64,000 nt of DNA from Streptomyces sp. LUP30 (GCF_001746365.1 NZ_MJAJ01000047.1:1-64000), one strand, 5' to 3'; counted from the stretch's first letter, positions 17,501 through 25,640 are shown. A program made the numbers and translations. Notes: generated from the letters alone by a model not told the origin.

Positions 17501-19087
17501 ATCCAGGTGATCGCCGAGGGGATCGAGGACCAGGTGCAGAGGGAGCTCCTGGCCGGTATGGGTTGCCGGTTCGGACAGGGTTTCCTCTTCGCCCGGCCGA
17601 TGACGGTGCAGCAGAGCGAGTTCCTGCTGCGGCAGCGCGACGGGGTTCGCACCCCGGTCGGGTCCGCCGCCGCGACGGCGGAAACGAGGTACGGAATGGA
17701 ACCATCGCAGCCGGCTTCGGCCGACCCGCACAAGAACCCGTCCGCTCCGCCCGACGGCACGTCGCCCGGCGGCACGCACGGCGACCCGCCGGGCGAGAGC
17801 ACGCACGGTGACGACGCCCACGGCGACGGGGGCGGTGACGGCGCCCGGCGCTCAAGACGCTGGCGCGACCTGGAGCATCTGCGGCAGACCAGCCCCATGA
17901 GCGACGCCGTTCTCGACGAGGTGCGAGGCCGGCACATCCGCAGCGGCGACCACTGGATGATCGACTTCGCCTCCTGCAACTACCTCGGCTTCGACTGCGA
18001 TCCGGAGATCATCCAGTCCATCGAACCGGCCGTACGCCGCTGGGGCACCCACCCCAGCTGGTCCCGGCTGATCGGCAGTCCTCGTCTGTATCCCGACATC
18101 GAGGAGCGCCTCGCCGACCTGCTCGGCGCGCCCGACGCGCTGCTGCTCCCCACGGCGACCCTGATCCACGCCTCGGTGATCCCCGTCCTGGCGGGCCAGG
18201 GCCATGTCTTCGTCGAGGCCACGGCACACCGGACCGTGTTCGACGGATGCGTGGGGGCCCGTGGTCAGGGCGCGACGCTGCGCCGTTTCCACGCCGCACG
18301 CCTCGACGAACTGGCGGCCATGCTCGACGCGGCGCCGGCGGATCTGCCCCGGCTCGTCTGCCTGGACGGCGTGAACAGCATGAGCGGGAACATCCCCGAC
18401 CTGCCGAGGCTGGCCGAGGTCTGCAGGCCGCGCAACGCCCTGATGTACATCGACGACGCGCACGGATTCGGCGTCATCGGGGAGCGCAATCCGCACGAGT
18501 CGTGTCCGTACGGGGACCGGGGCAACAGCGTCGTACGGCACACGGGAGAGTCGTACGAGGGGATCGTGCTCGTCGGCGGGTTCTCGAAGGCGTACTCGTC
18601 GCTGCTGGCCTTCCTCGCGCTGCCCACCTCGCTCAAGGACCGCCTCAAGACCGCGGCGGCGCCCTACCTCTACTCGGGCCCGTCGCCCACCGCCTCCCTC
18701 GCCACCGCGCTGGCCGGCCTCGACGTCAACGACCGCCGCGGGGACGACATCCGGGCCGATCTGTACCGCAAGACGGTGCGCGTCCTCGACCACCTCGATG
18801 AGCTCGGGGCGGGCACGCTCAACACGGACCGGCTGCCGATCATCGAGATCCCGCTGGCGGACGCCGACGACCTGGACGCGGTCGGCACGTTCCTGTGGGA
18901 CAACGGCATCTACGTGACCCTGGCGGCCTATCCCCTCGTACCGCGCGACCGCGTCGGTTTCCGGGTCCAGCTGACCGCGCTCAACTCCGACGAGGACGTG
19001 GACCGGCTCAACGACACGCTCACCCGGCTCACCGAGCGCTATCGGCTGCGGCCGAGGGACGGAGTCCGCGATGGCGGTCCTGAATGA
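14591..19087 (+). CDS. GGDEF-EAL c-di-GMP protein fused to an alpha-oxoamine synthase
   Basis: A single uninterrupted frame of 1498 codons. Residues 1-310 hold about nine hydrophobic segments; a GAF-like stretch and a PAS domain (about 465-585) follow. The GGDEF domain (about 589-745) has an intact GGDEF (669-673) and I-site RRTD (660-663). The EAL domain (about 755-1010) keeps EAL (796-798), NVSPRQF, ELTET, DDFGSG (from 919), KIDKTF and AEGIED, so both synthesis and breakdown of c-di-GMP look possible. After a Gly/His/Asp-rich linker (about 1035-1085) comes a PLP-dependent alpha-oxoamine synthase with PLP lysine K1333 in GGFSKAYSS and YIDDAHGFG. TTG 14591 follows GGGAGG; GTG 14561 is an alternative. 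Met1036 (17696) has GAGG upstream and could start a separate 463-residue synthase. Confidence 0.85.
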   Translation: MLRAPRLTDLLPRPRRLGVYGILVAAATVVYMAAPPTRTPLWAVIGLGGFAAMVTGIVVNRPPHRWPWLLLAAGLLAFAAGDTSYNVMESYFQINNPFPSAADACYLACYPMFAAGLYGLVHYRWPGHDLPGLLDALIFVLGLALPVWVFLVQPLTHEPGMTWQQRAISIAYPLGDVLVLAMLTRLLVASPGSGRIPALRLLVLGTAALLTFDIAYGILQLNDLWQTGTLLDCGWIVFYTAWGLAGLHPSMVELARPVVRGESLRPTRRRLIALSAATLVAPGILLYEGQSKDTQDAAVIAVFSAALFLLVLLRLSGMVVAHRSAMARELALGTAATSLVAAARPQDVERACDTTVSTLFGPKVAHRCLVLPAEYANGLETRSSHLVPTTELGTDIAGRLGGLPSTLVCPMIPPDQPTERLPGVLVAAGPEQQLREIQSSLEILASHAGLAVARIALREEIIRKESEAYFRTLVRNASDVILIVEDDNTVRYASPSARAVFGQMELAGTPLPELVDSSDRTRVVKGLAALRKGGSPETHDHWWVLRDGNRIEVEVRCSDLREDPTVSGLVITLRDVTEQRRLEHELTERAFHDPLTGLPNRTLLLERIERALLRSRRGSTLTCLLFIDLDDFKMVNDTMGHSTGDHLLSAVAERLSGALRRTDTAARLGGDEFAVLMEDAKKPLDAELLAAQVIQALSRSFSLREGSVSVSASVGVATARDSTDAEELLGHADLALYAAKAAGKRQWRRFLPRLRVRMVERHDLQARLDGAVARSEFTVRYQPVVDIDAGEVVGFEALARWQYPHHDPVPPDQFIALAEETGHITPLGAWVLATAATDISRLQRSADGAEPPYVSVNVSPRQFRDSGFLDKVRRALQTPGLAPGSLQLELTETVLMRRDAQVQAVLYSLKDLGVHIAVDDFGSGYSSLRYLRDFPVDVLKIDKTFIDDIALDTRQVALVEGIVSLADTLGIQVIAEGIEDQVQRELLAGMGCRFGQGFLFARPMTVQQSEFLLRQRDGVRTPVGSAAATAETRYGMEPSQPASADPHKNPSAPPDGTSPGGTHGDPPGESTHGDDAHGDGGGDGARRSRRWRDLEHLRQTSPMSDAVLDEVRGRHIRSGDHWMIDFASCNYLGFDCDPEIIQSIEPAVRRWGTHPSWSRLIGSPRLYPDIEERLADLLGAPDALLLPTATLIHASVIPVLAGQGHVFVEATAHRTVFDGCVGARGQGATLRRFHAARLDELAAMLDAAPADLPRLVCLDGVNSMSGNIPDLPRLAEVCRPRNALMYIDDAHGFGVIGERNPHESCPYGDRGNSVVRHTGESYEGIVLVGGFSKAYSSLLAFLALPTSLKDRLKTAAAPYLYSGPSPTASLATALAGLDVNDRRGDDIRADLYRKTVRVLDHLDELGAGTLNTDRLPIIEIPLADADDLDAVGTFLWDNGIYVTLAAYPLVPRDRVGFRVQLTALNSDEDVDRLNDTLTRLTERYRLRPRDGVRDGGPE

Positions 19088-19814
19088 CGACGTGAACTGG
19101 GACCGATGGCCGGTCGAGGACTACCTGGCGGAGAACTACCGCGAGTTGCACCCCTCGGACGCGGCGGTCATCGCCCACCACAGCGTGTTCTACCGGGAGT
19201 TCCCGCCGGACGGCGTGGCCCGGTCGGTGGAGATCGGAGCCGGCCCCAACCTGTATCCGCTGATCCTCGCCTCCGCGGCGAGCCGCCGTATCGACGCGGT
19301 GGAGGCGGGCGCCTCCAACGCCGCCTATCTGGAAGGGCAGTTGAACGGGACGCCGGACCGGAGCTGGCTGCCCTTCCACGCCCTGTGCCGCAGCCTCAAT
19401 CCGGACGTCCCCGGGACCCTGGAGGAGGCGCTGTCCTCGGTGCGTCTGGTGCACGGCGACCTGAGGTCCGTCGAGCCGGGGGGTTACCACCTCGCCTCCA
19501 TGCATTTCGTGGCCGAGGGAGCCACCGAGGACTTCGAGGAGTTCAAGGAGTTCTGCCGCCGGTTCGTCCGGTGCGTCGTCCCGGGCGGGCACCTGGTCGC
19601 CGCGTTCATGGAGAACATGCCGACCTACCGGATCGGCGCCGACTCCCGCTGGCCCGGATGCCCGGTGGACACGGACGTCATCACCGAGGTGTTCACCCCG
19701 CTGACCGACCGGCTCACGGTCGGCCGCATTCCGTCGGATCCGACCCTGCCGGACTACGGGGACTCCGGGATGGTCCTGCTCACCGGGGTCGCGGCGGCCG
19801 CTCCCCCGGATTGA
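19071..19814 (+). CDS. SAM-dependent methyltransferase, NNMT/PNMT/SCO2525-like
   Basis: 247-residue small-molecule methyltransferase. The N-terminal part (DWRWP-like, EDYLAENYRELHPSDAAVIAHH) and the SAM-binding loop VEIGAGPNLYPLIL match the NNMT/PNMT/TEMT-type family known in Streptomyces as SCO2525-like. The ATG at 19071 overlaps the end of the upstream fusion gene by 17 bases, and GGAG lies seven bases before it, so the two are coupled. The enzyme probably N-methylates the aminoketone made by the synthase domain, but this is inferred from position only. Confidence 0.8.
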   Translation: MAVLNDDVNWDRWPVEDYLAENYRELHPSDAAVIAHHSVFYREFPPDGVARSVEIGAGPNLYPLILASAASRRIDAVEAGASNAAYLEGQLNGTPDRSWLPFHALCRSLNPDVPGTLEEALSSVRLVHGDLRSVEPGGYHLASMHFVAEGATEDFEEFKEFCRRFVRCVVPGGHLVAAFMENMPTYRIGADSRWPGCPVDTDVITEVFTPLTDRLTVGRIPSDPTLPDYGDSGMVLLTGVAAAAPPD

Positions 19815-19942
19815 GCAAGGGACCGGTGGCCGCCTGCCGCCGGGGACCGGCCGCCGCCCACCCGGCTGTCCTGGGCCGGACGGGCCTGCTCGGTGACCGT
19901 CGACGGCGCGCCGTCGGCGCGTTGTTGTGGCGCCCCACGGGG

Positions 19943-19948
19943 TAGCGT
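19943..19948 (+). promoter_or_regulatory. -10 hexamer TAGCGT of a leaderless gene
   Basis: TAGCGT ends seven bases before the ATG at 19956 and there is no ribosome site, the arrangement expected of a leaderless transcript. TTGTTG at 19922-19927 is a weak -35 candidate with short spacing. Confidence 0.5.
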
Positions 19949-19955
19949 CCTCGAC

Positions 19956-20717
19956 ATGGACATTCGCACCACGGTTGAGCGCGCTCAACGACTCAAGCAG
20001 CTGCACGCCGAGTACAAGCCGCTCGTACTGCCGACCGTCTGGGACGCCTGGTCCGCGCGGACGGCGGCCGGCGCCGGATTCCCCGCGCTCACGATCGGCA
20101 GTCATCCGCTCGCCGACTCCCGCGGAGCCGACGACCACGAGGGGCAGACCTTCGAGGAGGTGCTCGCCGCCGTCAGGCCCATCATCGCGGCGGTCGACGT
20201 TCCCGTCTCCGTGGACCTGGAGGCCGGCTACGGACAAGAACCCTCGGACCTCATCGCCGGACTCACCGAAGTCGGCGGCGTCGGTCTCAACATCGAGGAC
20301 ACCGTCCACTCGGACGGCGGACGCGTGCGCACCACCCAGGAACACGCGAACTACGTCGCCGGCCTGCGCGCGGCCGCTGACGACGCCGGGATCCCGGTCT
20401 GGATCAACGGGCGCACCGACCTCTTCCTCCACGCCGAGGATGCCTCCGCCGTCCTCGGCGAGGCGATCGAACGACTGCATGCCCTGGAGCAGGCCGGCGC
20501 CGACAGTGTCTATCCGGTGGGCATCCAGGACAACGACGACCTGCTGACCGCGGTGACCGGCGCCGTCGGCATCCCGGTGAACTCCACGGCCCATCCCGTC
20601 AAGCACGATCTTGAACGCTTCCGCCGCCTCGGCGTCGGCCGGATCACCTACGGCCCGCTGCTGCAGTTCGCCCTGACGGACGCGATGAAGGACATGCTCG
20701 GGCCGTGGGCGCCCTGA
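19956..20717 (+). CDS. Isocitrate lyase/PEP mutase family protein
   Basis: 253-residue TIM-barrel enzyme of the PEP mutase/isocitrate lyase superfamily. It shows LPTVWDAWSARTAAGAGFPAL, the SVDLEAGYG metal-binding motif, GVGLNIEDTVHSDGG and INGRTDLF. The cysteine loop of true isocitrate and methylisocitrate lyases (KKCGH) is not present, so the reaction is open; oxaloacetate decarboxylase or carbon-carbon lyase activity is possible. It is a stand-alone gene with a leaderless-type promoter, convergent with the PucR-like regulator. The start is set by homology and promoter spacing. Confidence 0.85.
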   Translation: MDIRTTVERAQRLKQLHAEYKPLVLPTVWDAWSARTAAGAGFPALTIGSHPLADSRGADDHEGQTFEEVLAAVRPIIAAVDVPVSVDLEAGYGQEPSDLIAGLTEVGGVGLNIEDTVHSDGGRVRTTQEHANYVAGLRAAADDAGIPVWINGRTDLFLHAEDASAVLGEAIERLHALEQAGADSVYPVGIQDNDDLLTAVTGAVGIPVNSTAHPVKHDLERFRRLGVGRITYGPLLQFALTDAMKDMLGPWAP

Positions 20718-20769
20718 CGACGATTCCCTGACCGCTCGCGGACGCGGTCGTGGGCGGTCGACGTACGCG

Positions 20770-21909
20770 TCAGGCGGCCCGAAGACCGACCGCGAGCGTC
20801 AGTTCCAGGACCCGGTGCGGCGATGCGAGATCCGGAAACAGCTCGCGCAGCTGCGACATCCGGTACCGGACCGTCTGGGGATGGACGAACAACGCCGCCG
20901 CCACCTCCTCCCGCCTGCCCTGGTGCAGCAGCCACGCCCGCAACGTCTCCTCCAGCCGCTCCGCGGTCGCGACAGGCAAGGTCCGCAACGGTGCGAGGGC
21001 TCTGGCCCGCAGGTCTGCGAGCGCGTCCACGTCGGCACTCAGCACCAACTCGGGCAGGTGGTCCTCGGTGTCGCGAATATCGCAGGACAGGGAGCGCGCG
21101 CGTGCGGCCCGTGCGTACGAGGCGGACGCGCGAGTCCACGGCCGGGCCGGCCCGACCACCGCGGCGCGGTCGGTCAGCTGCCGCAAGAGATGTGATCGGT
21201 CGGCGTCGGGGACGAGCAGCACACCGGTGACGTCCGGCAGGTCGTCGAGGACGAGGGTGCTCGGGTCCAGCGTGCGGTAGGCCGGCCGGGCCTGTGCGGC
21301 GGGCAGCAGGACCGCGGTCAGCGTGACCGGAGGCTGCCACCCGGCCCGTTGAGCGGAGGCCAGCAGCACGTCCGGGCTCGCGCCGGCGAGGAGGTCGCGG
21401 GCCAGGTGTTCCAGGTGGCGCTCGTGGGCCCGCCCCAGGGCGGCCAGCTCGTCGGCGTGGCCCGCGGCGCTCGCGGCGGAGAGCTCGTCGATGTAGGCGA
21501 AGGTCAGCTCGGCGAACTTGGCGACCTCGGCGGCGGGCAGACCTGCGGGCACGGCACCCGCCGCCAGGCATCGCCAGGCCACGCGGGCGCCGACGCGGTA
21601 GGCGCTGAGCAGAGCGTCCATCGAACGGCCGTCGCGCACCTCGCCGCGGCCCAGCTCGTAGGCTGCGTCACCGGCGTCGCCGCCTGTGGCGTTCCCGCTC
21701 GCGAGGTCCAGGTAGTGCCCCAAGGCGGTGCGGACGGCTCGGCGGATGGTGCCGCCCATGTGGCCCGAAAGGGCGTTGGCGTACGGGGGAACCTCGTCGA
21801 TGATCGCCTGGACCACCTCGTCGGCGGTGGCCTTCAGCGCGGCCCGAAGAGCGGTGACCGTCGTCTCGTCCAGGGCCAGTTCGCTGGCCCTCCGGATTGC
21901 ATGGCTCAT
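20770..21909 (-). CDS. PucR-type helix-turn-helix regulator
   Basis: 379-residue regulator. The N-terminal two-thirds is helical (RsbRD/GGDEF-like-region of the CdaR/PucR class), and the C-terminus (RLEETLRAWLLHQGRREEVAAALFVHPQTVRYRMSQLRELF) is a PucR C-terminal helix-turn-helix. It is divergent from the ferredoxin reductase/desaturase operon with an 87-base shared control region, a layout typical of such regulators beside desaturase genes in actinomycetes, so it probably senses membrane fluidity or fatty acids. ATG 21909 has AGGGAA eight bases upstream; a TTG 21 bases earlier is less likely. Confidence 0.85.
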   Translation of the reverse strand: MSHAIRRASELALDETTVTALRAALKATADEVVQAIIDEVPPYANALSGHMGGTIRRAVRTALGHYLDLASGNATGGDAGDAAYELGRGEVRDGRSMDALLSAYRVGARVAWRCLAAGAVPAGLPAAEVAKFAELTFAYIDELSAASAAGHADELAALGRAHERHLEHLARDLLAGASPDVLLASAQRAGWQPPVTLTAVLLPAAQARPAYRTLDPSTLVLDDLPDVTGVLLVPDADRSHLLRQLTDRAAVVGPARPWTRASASYARAARARSLSCDIRDTEDHLPELVLSADVDALADLRARALAPLRTLPVATAERLEETLRAWLLHQGRREEVAAALFVHPQTVRYRMSQLRELFPDLASPHRVLELTLAVGLRAA

Positions 21910-21996
21910 GCTTTTGTTCCCTGCGAACAATTCTGCCGAACAGATTCACGTCCTACGGTCAGGACTTTACGCCTTGGGGCACAGCATGCTGAAGTC

Positions 21997-23052
21997 ATGA
22001 CGAGTGCAGCCCTCCGCAGCAGGGCGTGGAAAATGCTGGAGATGGTCACGACGCCGCTGCTGCCGTCGGACTACCTCGACCTGGTCAGCCCGCTGCGTGC
22101 GGGCGCTGACCTGCGTGGGCGCATCGAGGCCGTGCTGCCCGAGACGGATGACGCCGCGACTGTCGTGATCAGACCGGGACGGGGCTGGCGCGGCCACACA
22201 GCCGGTCAGTACGTGCGCGTCGGGGTCGACGTCGACGGGGTGCGCCTGTGGCGTGCCTACTCCATCACCTCGCCGACGAACCGCCAGGACGGCCGCCTCA
22301 CGATCACCGTGAAGGCGATCCCTGACGGCAAGGTCAGCAACCACCTGGTCCGCAGGGCGAAACCGGGCACGCTGATCCAGCTCCACCAGGCGACCGGAGA
22401 CTTCGTGCTTCCGCAGGCCAGGCCCGCCAAGGTGCTCTACCTGACGGCCGGCAGCGGCATCACGCCCGTGATGGGCATGCTCCGCGACAACGAGTTCGAC
22501 GACGTCGTCATGGTCCACTGCGCGCCACAGCCGCGTGACGTGATCTTCCGCAACGAACTGCACGACCTGGTCGCGGGCGAGAAGCTGCGGCTCACCGAGG
22601 TGCACACCGACACAGACGGCATGCTCGACATCGCCCGTCTCGACGAACTCGTGCCCGACTGGGCCGAGCGGGAGACCTGGGCCTGCGGGCCCGCGGGCCT
22701 GCTCGACGCCGCCGAGCAGCACTGGACCGGGCACGGCGTACCAGAGCGCCTGCACACCGAGCGCTTCCGCCCCGGCATCGTCGTCACCGGCGACGGCGGC
22801 GAGGTCACGTTCAGCAGCAGCGGCAAGACCGCCGACGCGGACGGCGCCACGCCGTTGCTGGACATCGGCGAAGAGGCCGGCGTGCTCATGCCCTCCGGGT
22901 GCCGCATGGGCATCTGCTTCGGCTGTGTCACACCCCTCAAGGCGGGCGCCGTCCGCGACCTGCGCACCGGCGCGATCACCGAGGCCGAGCCGGGCGTCCT
23001 CATCCAGACCTGCGTGTCCGCCGCGGCGGGCCCTTGCGACATCGAACGGTAG
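21997..23052 (+). CDS. Ferredoxin reductase, electron donor to the desaturase
   Basis: 351-residue flavoprotein of the FNR/phthalate-dioxygenase-reductase type. The FAD domain has WRAYSITSP, the NAD(P) domain LYLTAGSGITPVMGML and WACGPAGLLDAAEQHW, and the C-terminal plant-type ferredoxin domain carries CRMGICFGC and a later Cys (LIQTCV) for a 2Fe-2S cluster. This matches Rv3230c, the partner of mycobacterial DesA3. It passes electrons from NADPH to the desaturase encoded seven bases downstream. The open frame extends far upstream but similarity begins at this ATG. Confidence 0.9.
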   Translation: MTSAALRSRAWKMLEMVTTPLLPSDYLDLVSPLRAGADLRGRIEAVLPETDDAATVVIRPGRGWRGHTAGQYVRVGVDVDGVRLWRAYSITSPTNRQDGRLTITVKAIPDGKVSNHLVRRAKPGTLIQLHQATGDFVLPQARPAKVLYLTAGSGITPVMGMLRDNEFDDVVMVHCAPQPRDVIFRNELHDLVAGEKLRLTEVHTDTDGMLDIARLDELVPDWAERETWACGPAGLLDAAEQHWTGHGVPERLHTERFRPGIVVTGDGGEVTFSSSGKTADADGATPLLDIGEEAGVLMPSGCRMGICFGCVTPLKAGAVRDLRTGAITEAEPGVLIQTCVSAAAGPCDIER

Positions 23053-23059
23053 GAGCACC

Positions 23060-24178
23060 TTGACCGCCATCGACCCCACCGCCCACCTGACCGCGGAGCA
23101 GATCGAGGAGCTCGGCCGCGAGCTGGACGCGATCCGCGACGAGGTGATCGCCGGCCGCGGCGAGAAGGACGCCGCCTACATCCGTAAGGTCATCTCGGCG
23201 CAGCGCAAGCTCGAGCTGGTCAGCAGGGGCGTGCTGCTGTTCTCGATCTTCCCGCCCGCGTGGCTGATCGGCACCGCCGGGCTGTCCGTGGCGAAGATCA
23301 TGGACAACATGGAGATCGGCCACAACATCCTGCACGGCCAGTGGGACTGGATGCGGGATCCGAAGATCCACTCCACCACCTGGGAGTGGGATCACGTCTC
23401 GCCGTCCGAGCAGTGGAGGCACTCGCACAACGAGCTGCACCACACGTACACCAACGTGATCGGCAAGGACAACGACCTCGGCTACGGCATCATGCGCGTC
23501 GACGAGGACCAGAAGTGGCACCCGTTCCACCTCGGCCAGCCGCTGTGGAACTTCCTCAACGCCTGCTTCTTCGAGTACGGCATCGCGGCGTACGACCTGG
23601 AACTCGGCAAGAACCTGAACAAGCGCCGCCGCAAGAACCCGGAGTTCCGCGCGCGGGCCAGGGCCGTGGGCCGCAAGATCCGCAAGCAGGTGCTCAAGGA
23701 CTACGTGGTCCACCCGCTGCTGTCGGGCCCGTCGTTCCTCACCACGCTCGCCGCCACGTTCACCGCGAACCTGGTCCGCAACGTCTGGTCCCACTCGGTC
23801 ATCATGTGCGGGCACTTCCCCGAGGGCGTGCAGGTCTTCGAGCGCCGGTCGATCAAGGGCGAGACCCGCGGCCAGTGGTACCTGCGCCAGATGATGGGCT
23901 CGGCGAACATCAGCGGCAGCAAGGCCATGCACTTCATGACCGGCAACCTCTCGCACCAGATCGAGCACCACCTGTTCCCCGACCTGCCGAGCAACCGGTA
24001 CGCCGAGGTCGCGGTGAAGGTACGCGCACTGTTCGAGAAGTACGAGCTGGACTACGTCACCGGACCGCTGCCCAAGCAGGTGTTCTCCGCGTGGCACAAG
24101 GTCTTCCGGCTCTCGCTGCCGAACAAGAAGCCCAAGGTCGAAACGCCGGACCGCGAGCTGGAGCTCGTCGCGGCCTGA
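23060..24178 (+). CDS. Acyl-CoA/fatty acid desaturase (DesA3-like)
   Basis: 372-residue membrane di-iron desaturase. The three histidine boxes are visible: HNILHGQWDWM, HSHNELHHTYTN and HQIEHHLFPD, with a further His near QWYLRQMMGSANI. It should introduce a cis double bond into stearoyl/palmitoyl chains, tuning membrane fluidity. The start is TTG at 23060, four bases after AGGAG, directly after the ferredoxin reductase stop; the two form an operon ended by a hairpin at 24194-24223. Confidence 0.9.
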   Translation: MTAIDPTAHLTAEQIEELGRELDAIRDEVIAGRGEKDAAYIRKVISAQRKLELVSRGVLLFSIFPPAWLIGTAGLSVAKIMDNMEIGHNILHGQWDWMRDPKIHSTTWEWDHVSPSEQWRHSHNELHHTYTNVIGKDNDLGYGIMRVDEDQKWHPFHLGQPLWNFLNACFFEYGIAAYDLELGKNLNKRRRKNPEFRARARAVGRKIRKQVLKDYVVHPLLSGPSFLTTLAATFTANLVRNVWSHSVIMCGHFPEGVQVFERRSIKGETRGQWYLRQMMGSANISGSKAMHFMTGNLSHQIEHHLFPDLPSNRYAEVAVKVRALFEKYELDYVTGPLPKQVFSAWHKVFRLSLPNKKPKVETPDRELELVAA

Positions 24179-24193
24179 TCCCCGGTATCGGTC

Positions 24194-24223
24194 GGGCCCA
24201 GAACACGCGGTACCTCTGGGCCC
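24194..24223 (+). terminator. Hairpin after the desaturase operon
   Basis: GGGCCCAGA (24194-24202) pairs perfectly with TCTGGGCCC (24215-24223), loop 12 bases, 16 bases after the desaturase stop. No U-run follows, which is usual in high-GC actinomycetes. Confidence 0.65.
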
Positions 24224-24669
24224 ACCGGGCCCGCATCCGGCGCACGGACGTGCTGCCGCCCGTAGTCGGTCAGAGCAGGCGGTGAACGTGCCGCAGGTGC
24301 GGGGCTGTTCGCCGGACAGGCGCGCCGCCCAGGGCCAGGACGGCAAGTGCGTCGGCGGCGGCCTCCTTGCGGCGGGTGGATTCCTTTCGCGGCCGGCCTC
24401 GCCGGTGCACGTTCCGTGCGGGGTGCGGGGCGACAGCCCCCACGCGACGCGTCGGTAGTAGGGCGTCGCCAACTCTGTTGCGGTTGGCCGTTGCAGTGCC
24501 ACGGCTGCACTTTGGTGCCGTTCACACGGGGCGAAGGTGGTCCACAGGATGGACCAGGTGCACGAAGGCCTCCGGATCCCGAGCACCGCACGCCGCCGGT
24601 GCGTGAGGCGCCCTGCGGGGGAGGCTCAAGCGGCCGATCAGCCACCGCGCGGTGATCAGACGGTGGGTC
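24224..24669. other. Intergenic stretch without a supported gene
   Basis: Between the desaturase terminator and the lipoprotein gene. On the minus strand a short GC3-rich tail ending at the TGA at about 24271 (LAVLALGGAPVRRTAPHLRH) looks like the end of a lost gene, but it has no start and I cannot assign a family. Nothing else seen. Confidence 0.4.
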
Positions 24670-25272
24670 TCAGCCCGTCATAGCGGACTTCTGGCCGGAC
24701 GGGGCGACGGCGTACCACTCCTTCTCCCTGCCCTGGCCATTCGTCTCACCGGCCTTCGTGTCGCCGACGTAGCGGTACAGCGGCCAGCCGGCGAGGGTGA
24801 GCTGCTTCCTGCCCTTCCGATGGACCGTACCGAGAAGGCTCTTCTCAACGCCGGTGGTCTGTATGGAGTCCTGCACCAGAACGGGCACCCACGTCTTCGT
24901 GCACGCACCGGAGCACGTCCACTTGGACGGGCTTGCCTGGTCCCGGTCATAGCGGTAGAGGGTCATCCCCTGGTCGTCGGTGACCACGCTGCCCACGCCC
25001 GTCGTCACCCTCGCCGTCAGCATCGTGGTGAAGGCTGCCTGCCCGCTCCCGGAGTTACGACTTTCAGCCGGCGCCGAGGCGGCCGGTGCCGAAGTGGCCG
25101 GTGCCGAAGTGGCCGGTGTGGAGGTCGCGGGGTCCGATGCGGTCGTCGCAATCGGCGAGACGTCACCGGGGCTCGTGCCGGACGCGCTGTCGCTCGAGAC
25201 GCCGCACGCCGCCAGCAGGAGCGCGGAGGCGAACCCGGCGGCCGAGGCGAGCACGATGCGTTGACGGGTCAC
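24670..25272 (-). CDS. Secreted lipoprotein with COG4315-type repeats (SCO0930-like)
   Basis: 200-residue predicted lipoprotein: signal peptide with lipobox LLLAAC near residue 22, then an Ala/Ser/Thr/Pro spacer of repeated ATSAP-type units, and a C-terminal domain with two copies of the Y-x-[FWY]-x-x-D repeat (TLYRYDRDQASPS and PLYRYVGDTKAGETNGQG). Family members are cell-surface proteins of unknown role. GTG at 25272 follows GAAGGG by eight bases; a longer frame upstream would bury the signal peptide, so I reject it. Confidence 0.85.
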   Translation of the reverse strand: MTRQRIVLASAAGFASALLLAACGVSSDSASGTSPGDVSPIATTASDPATSTPATSAPATSAPAASAPAESRNSGSGQAAFTTMLTARVTTGVGSVVTDDQGMTLYRYDRDQASPSKWTCSGACTKTWVPVLVQDSIQTTGVEKSLLGTVHRKGRKQLTLAGWPLYRYVGDTKAGETNGQGREKEWYAVAPSGQKSAMTG

Positions 25273-25395
25273 AGAGTTGCCCTTCGTCGGGGGTCGCCAA
25301 CTACTTCCTGGCCCCCTAGTACGTCGAGTGACTCCCGCCCTCTCAGCCGCCGCGCTCACATGACGCAGTCTTGACCATCACCGTGCTCGGACTGG

Positions 25396-25572
25396 TCAGC
25401 GCGGGTCGAGGAGAGCCCTCAAGTGCCCGGCCGCATAGCCCTGCCCCAGGAGCCGGGCTTCGGTTCGCTCGCTGATCGTGCGCAGGCGGGCGCCGTCCGC
25501 GTAGCCCGGCGCGCACTCGGAGGCCGCTCCCTTGCGCACGTCGAGTTCCTGGAGCGAGTTGCGGCAGACCCA
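25396..25572 (-). pseudogene. Possible 3' remnant of an unidentified gene
   Basis: The frame ending at the TGA at 25396 reads CRNSLQELDVRKGAASECA and on to HLRALLDPR with strongly GC-rich third positions, as in a true gene, but no start codon exists before the frame loses coding character near 25575. It looks like the tail of a truncated gene. Family not recognised; the rest of 25273-25640 shows nothing. Confidence 0.3.
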
Positions 25573-25640
25573 TGTGGTGGGTCTGGAGCGTCGTCGACGG
25601 TGCCGACGCCCATGAGCCGGGTCGAGATGCCGAAGCGAGG

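Noticed and set aside
14504-17821. A 1105-codon open frame antisense to the GGDEF-EAL gene
   Set aside because: Translation is low in hydrophobic core and shows no domain; it is a by-product of GC-rich third positions in the sense gene.
19899-19912. Perfect palindrome GACGGCGCGCCGTC before the PEP mutase family gene
   Set aside because: Built almost entirely of GC dinucleotides, expected by chance at this composition, and not repeated elsewhere.
20718-20769. Hairpin GACCGC/GCGGTC between convergent genes as a terminator
   Set aside because: Six-base stem with an eight-base loop, too weak to call in DNA this GC-rich.
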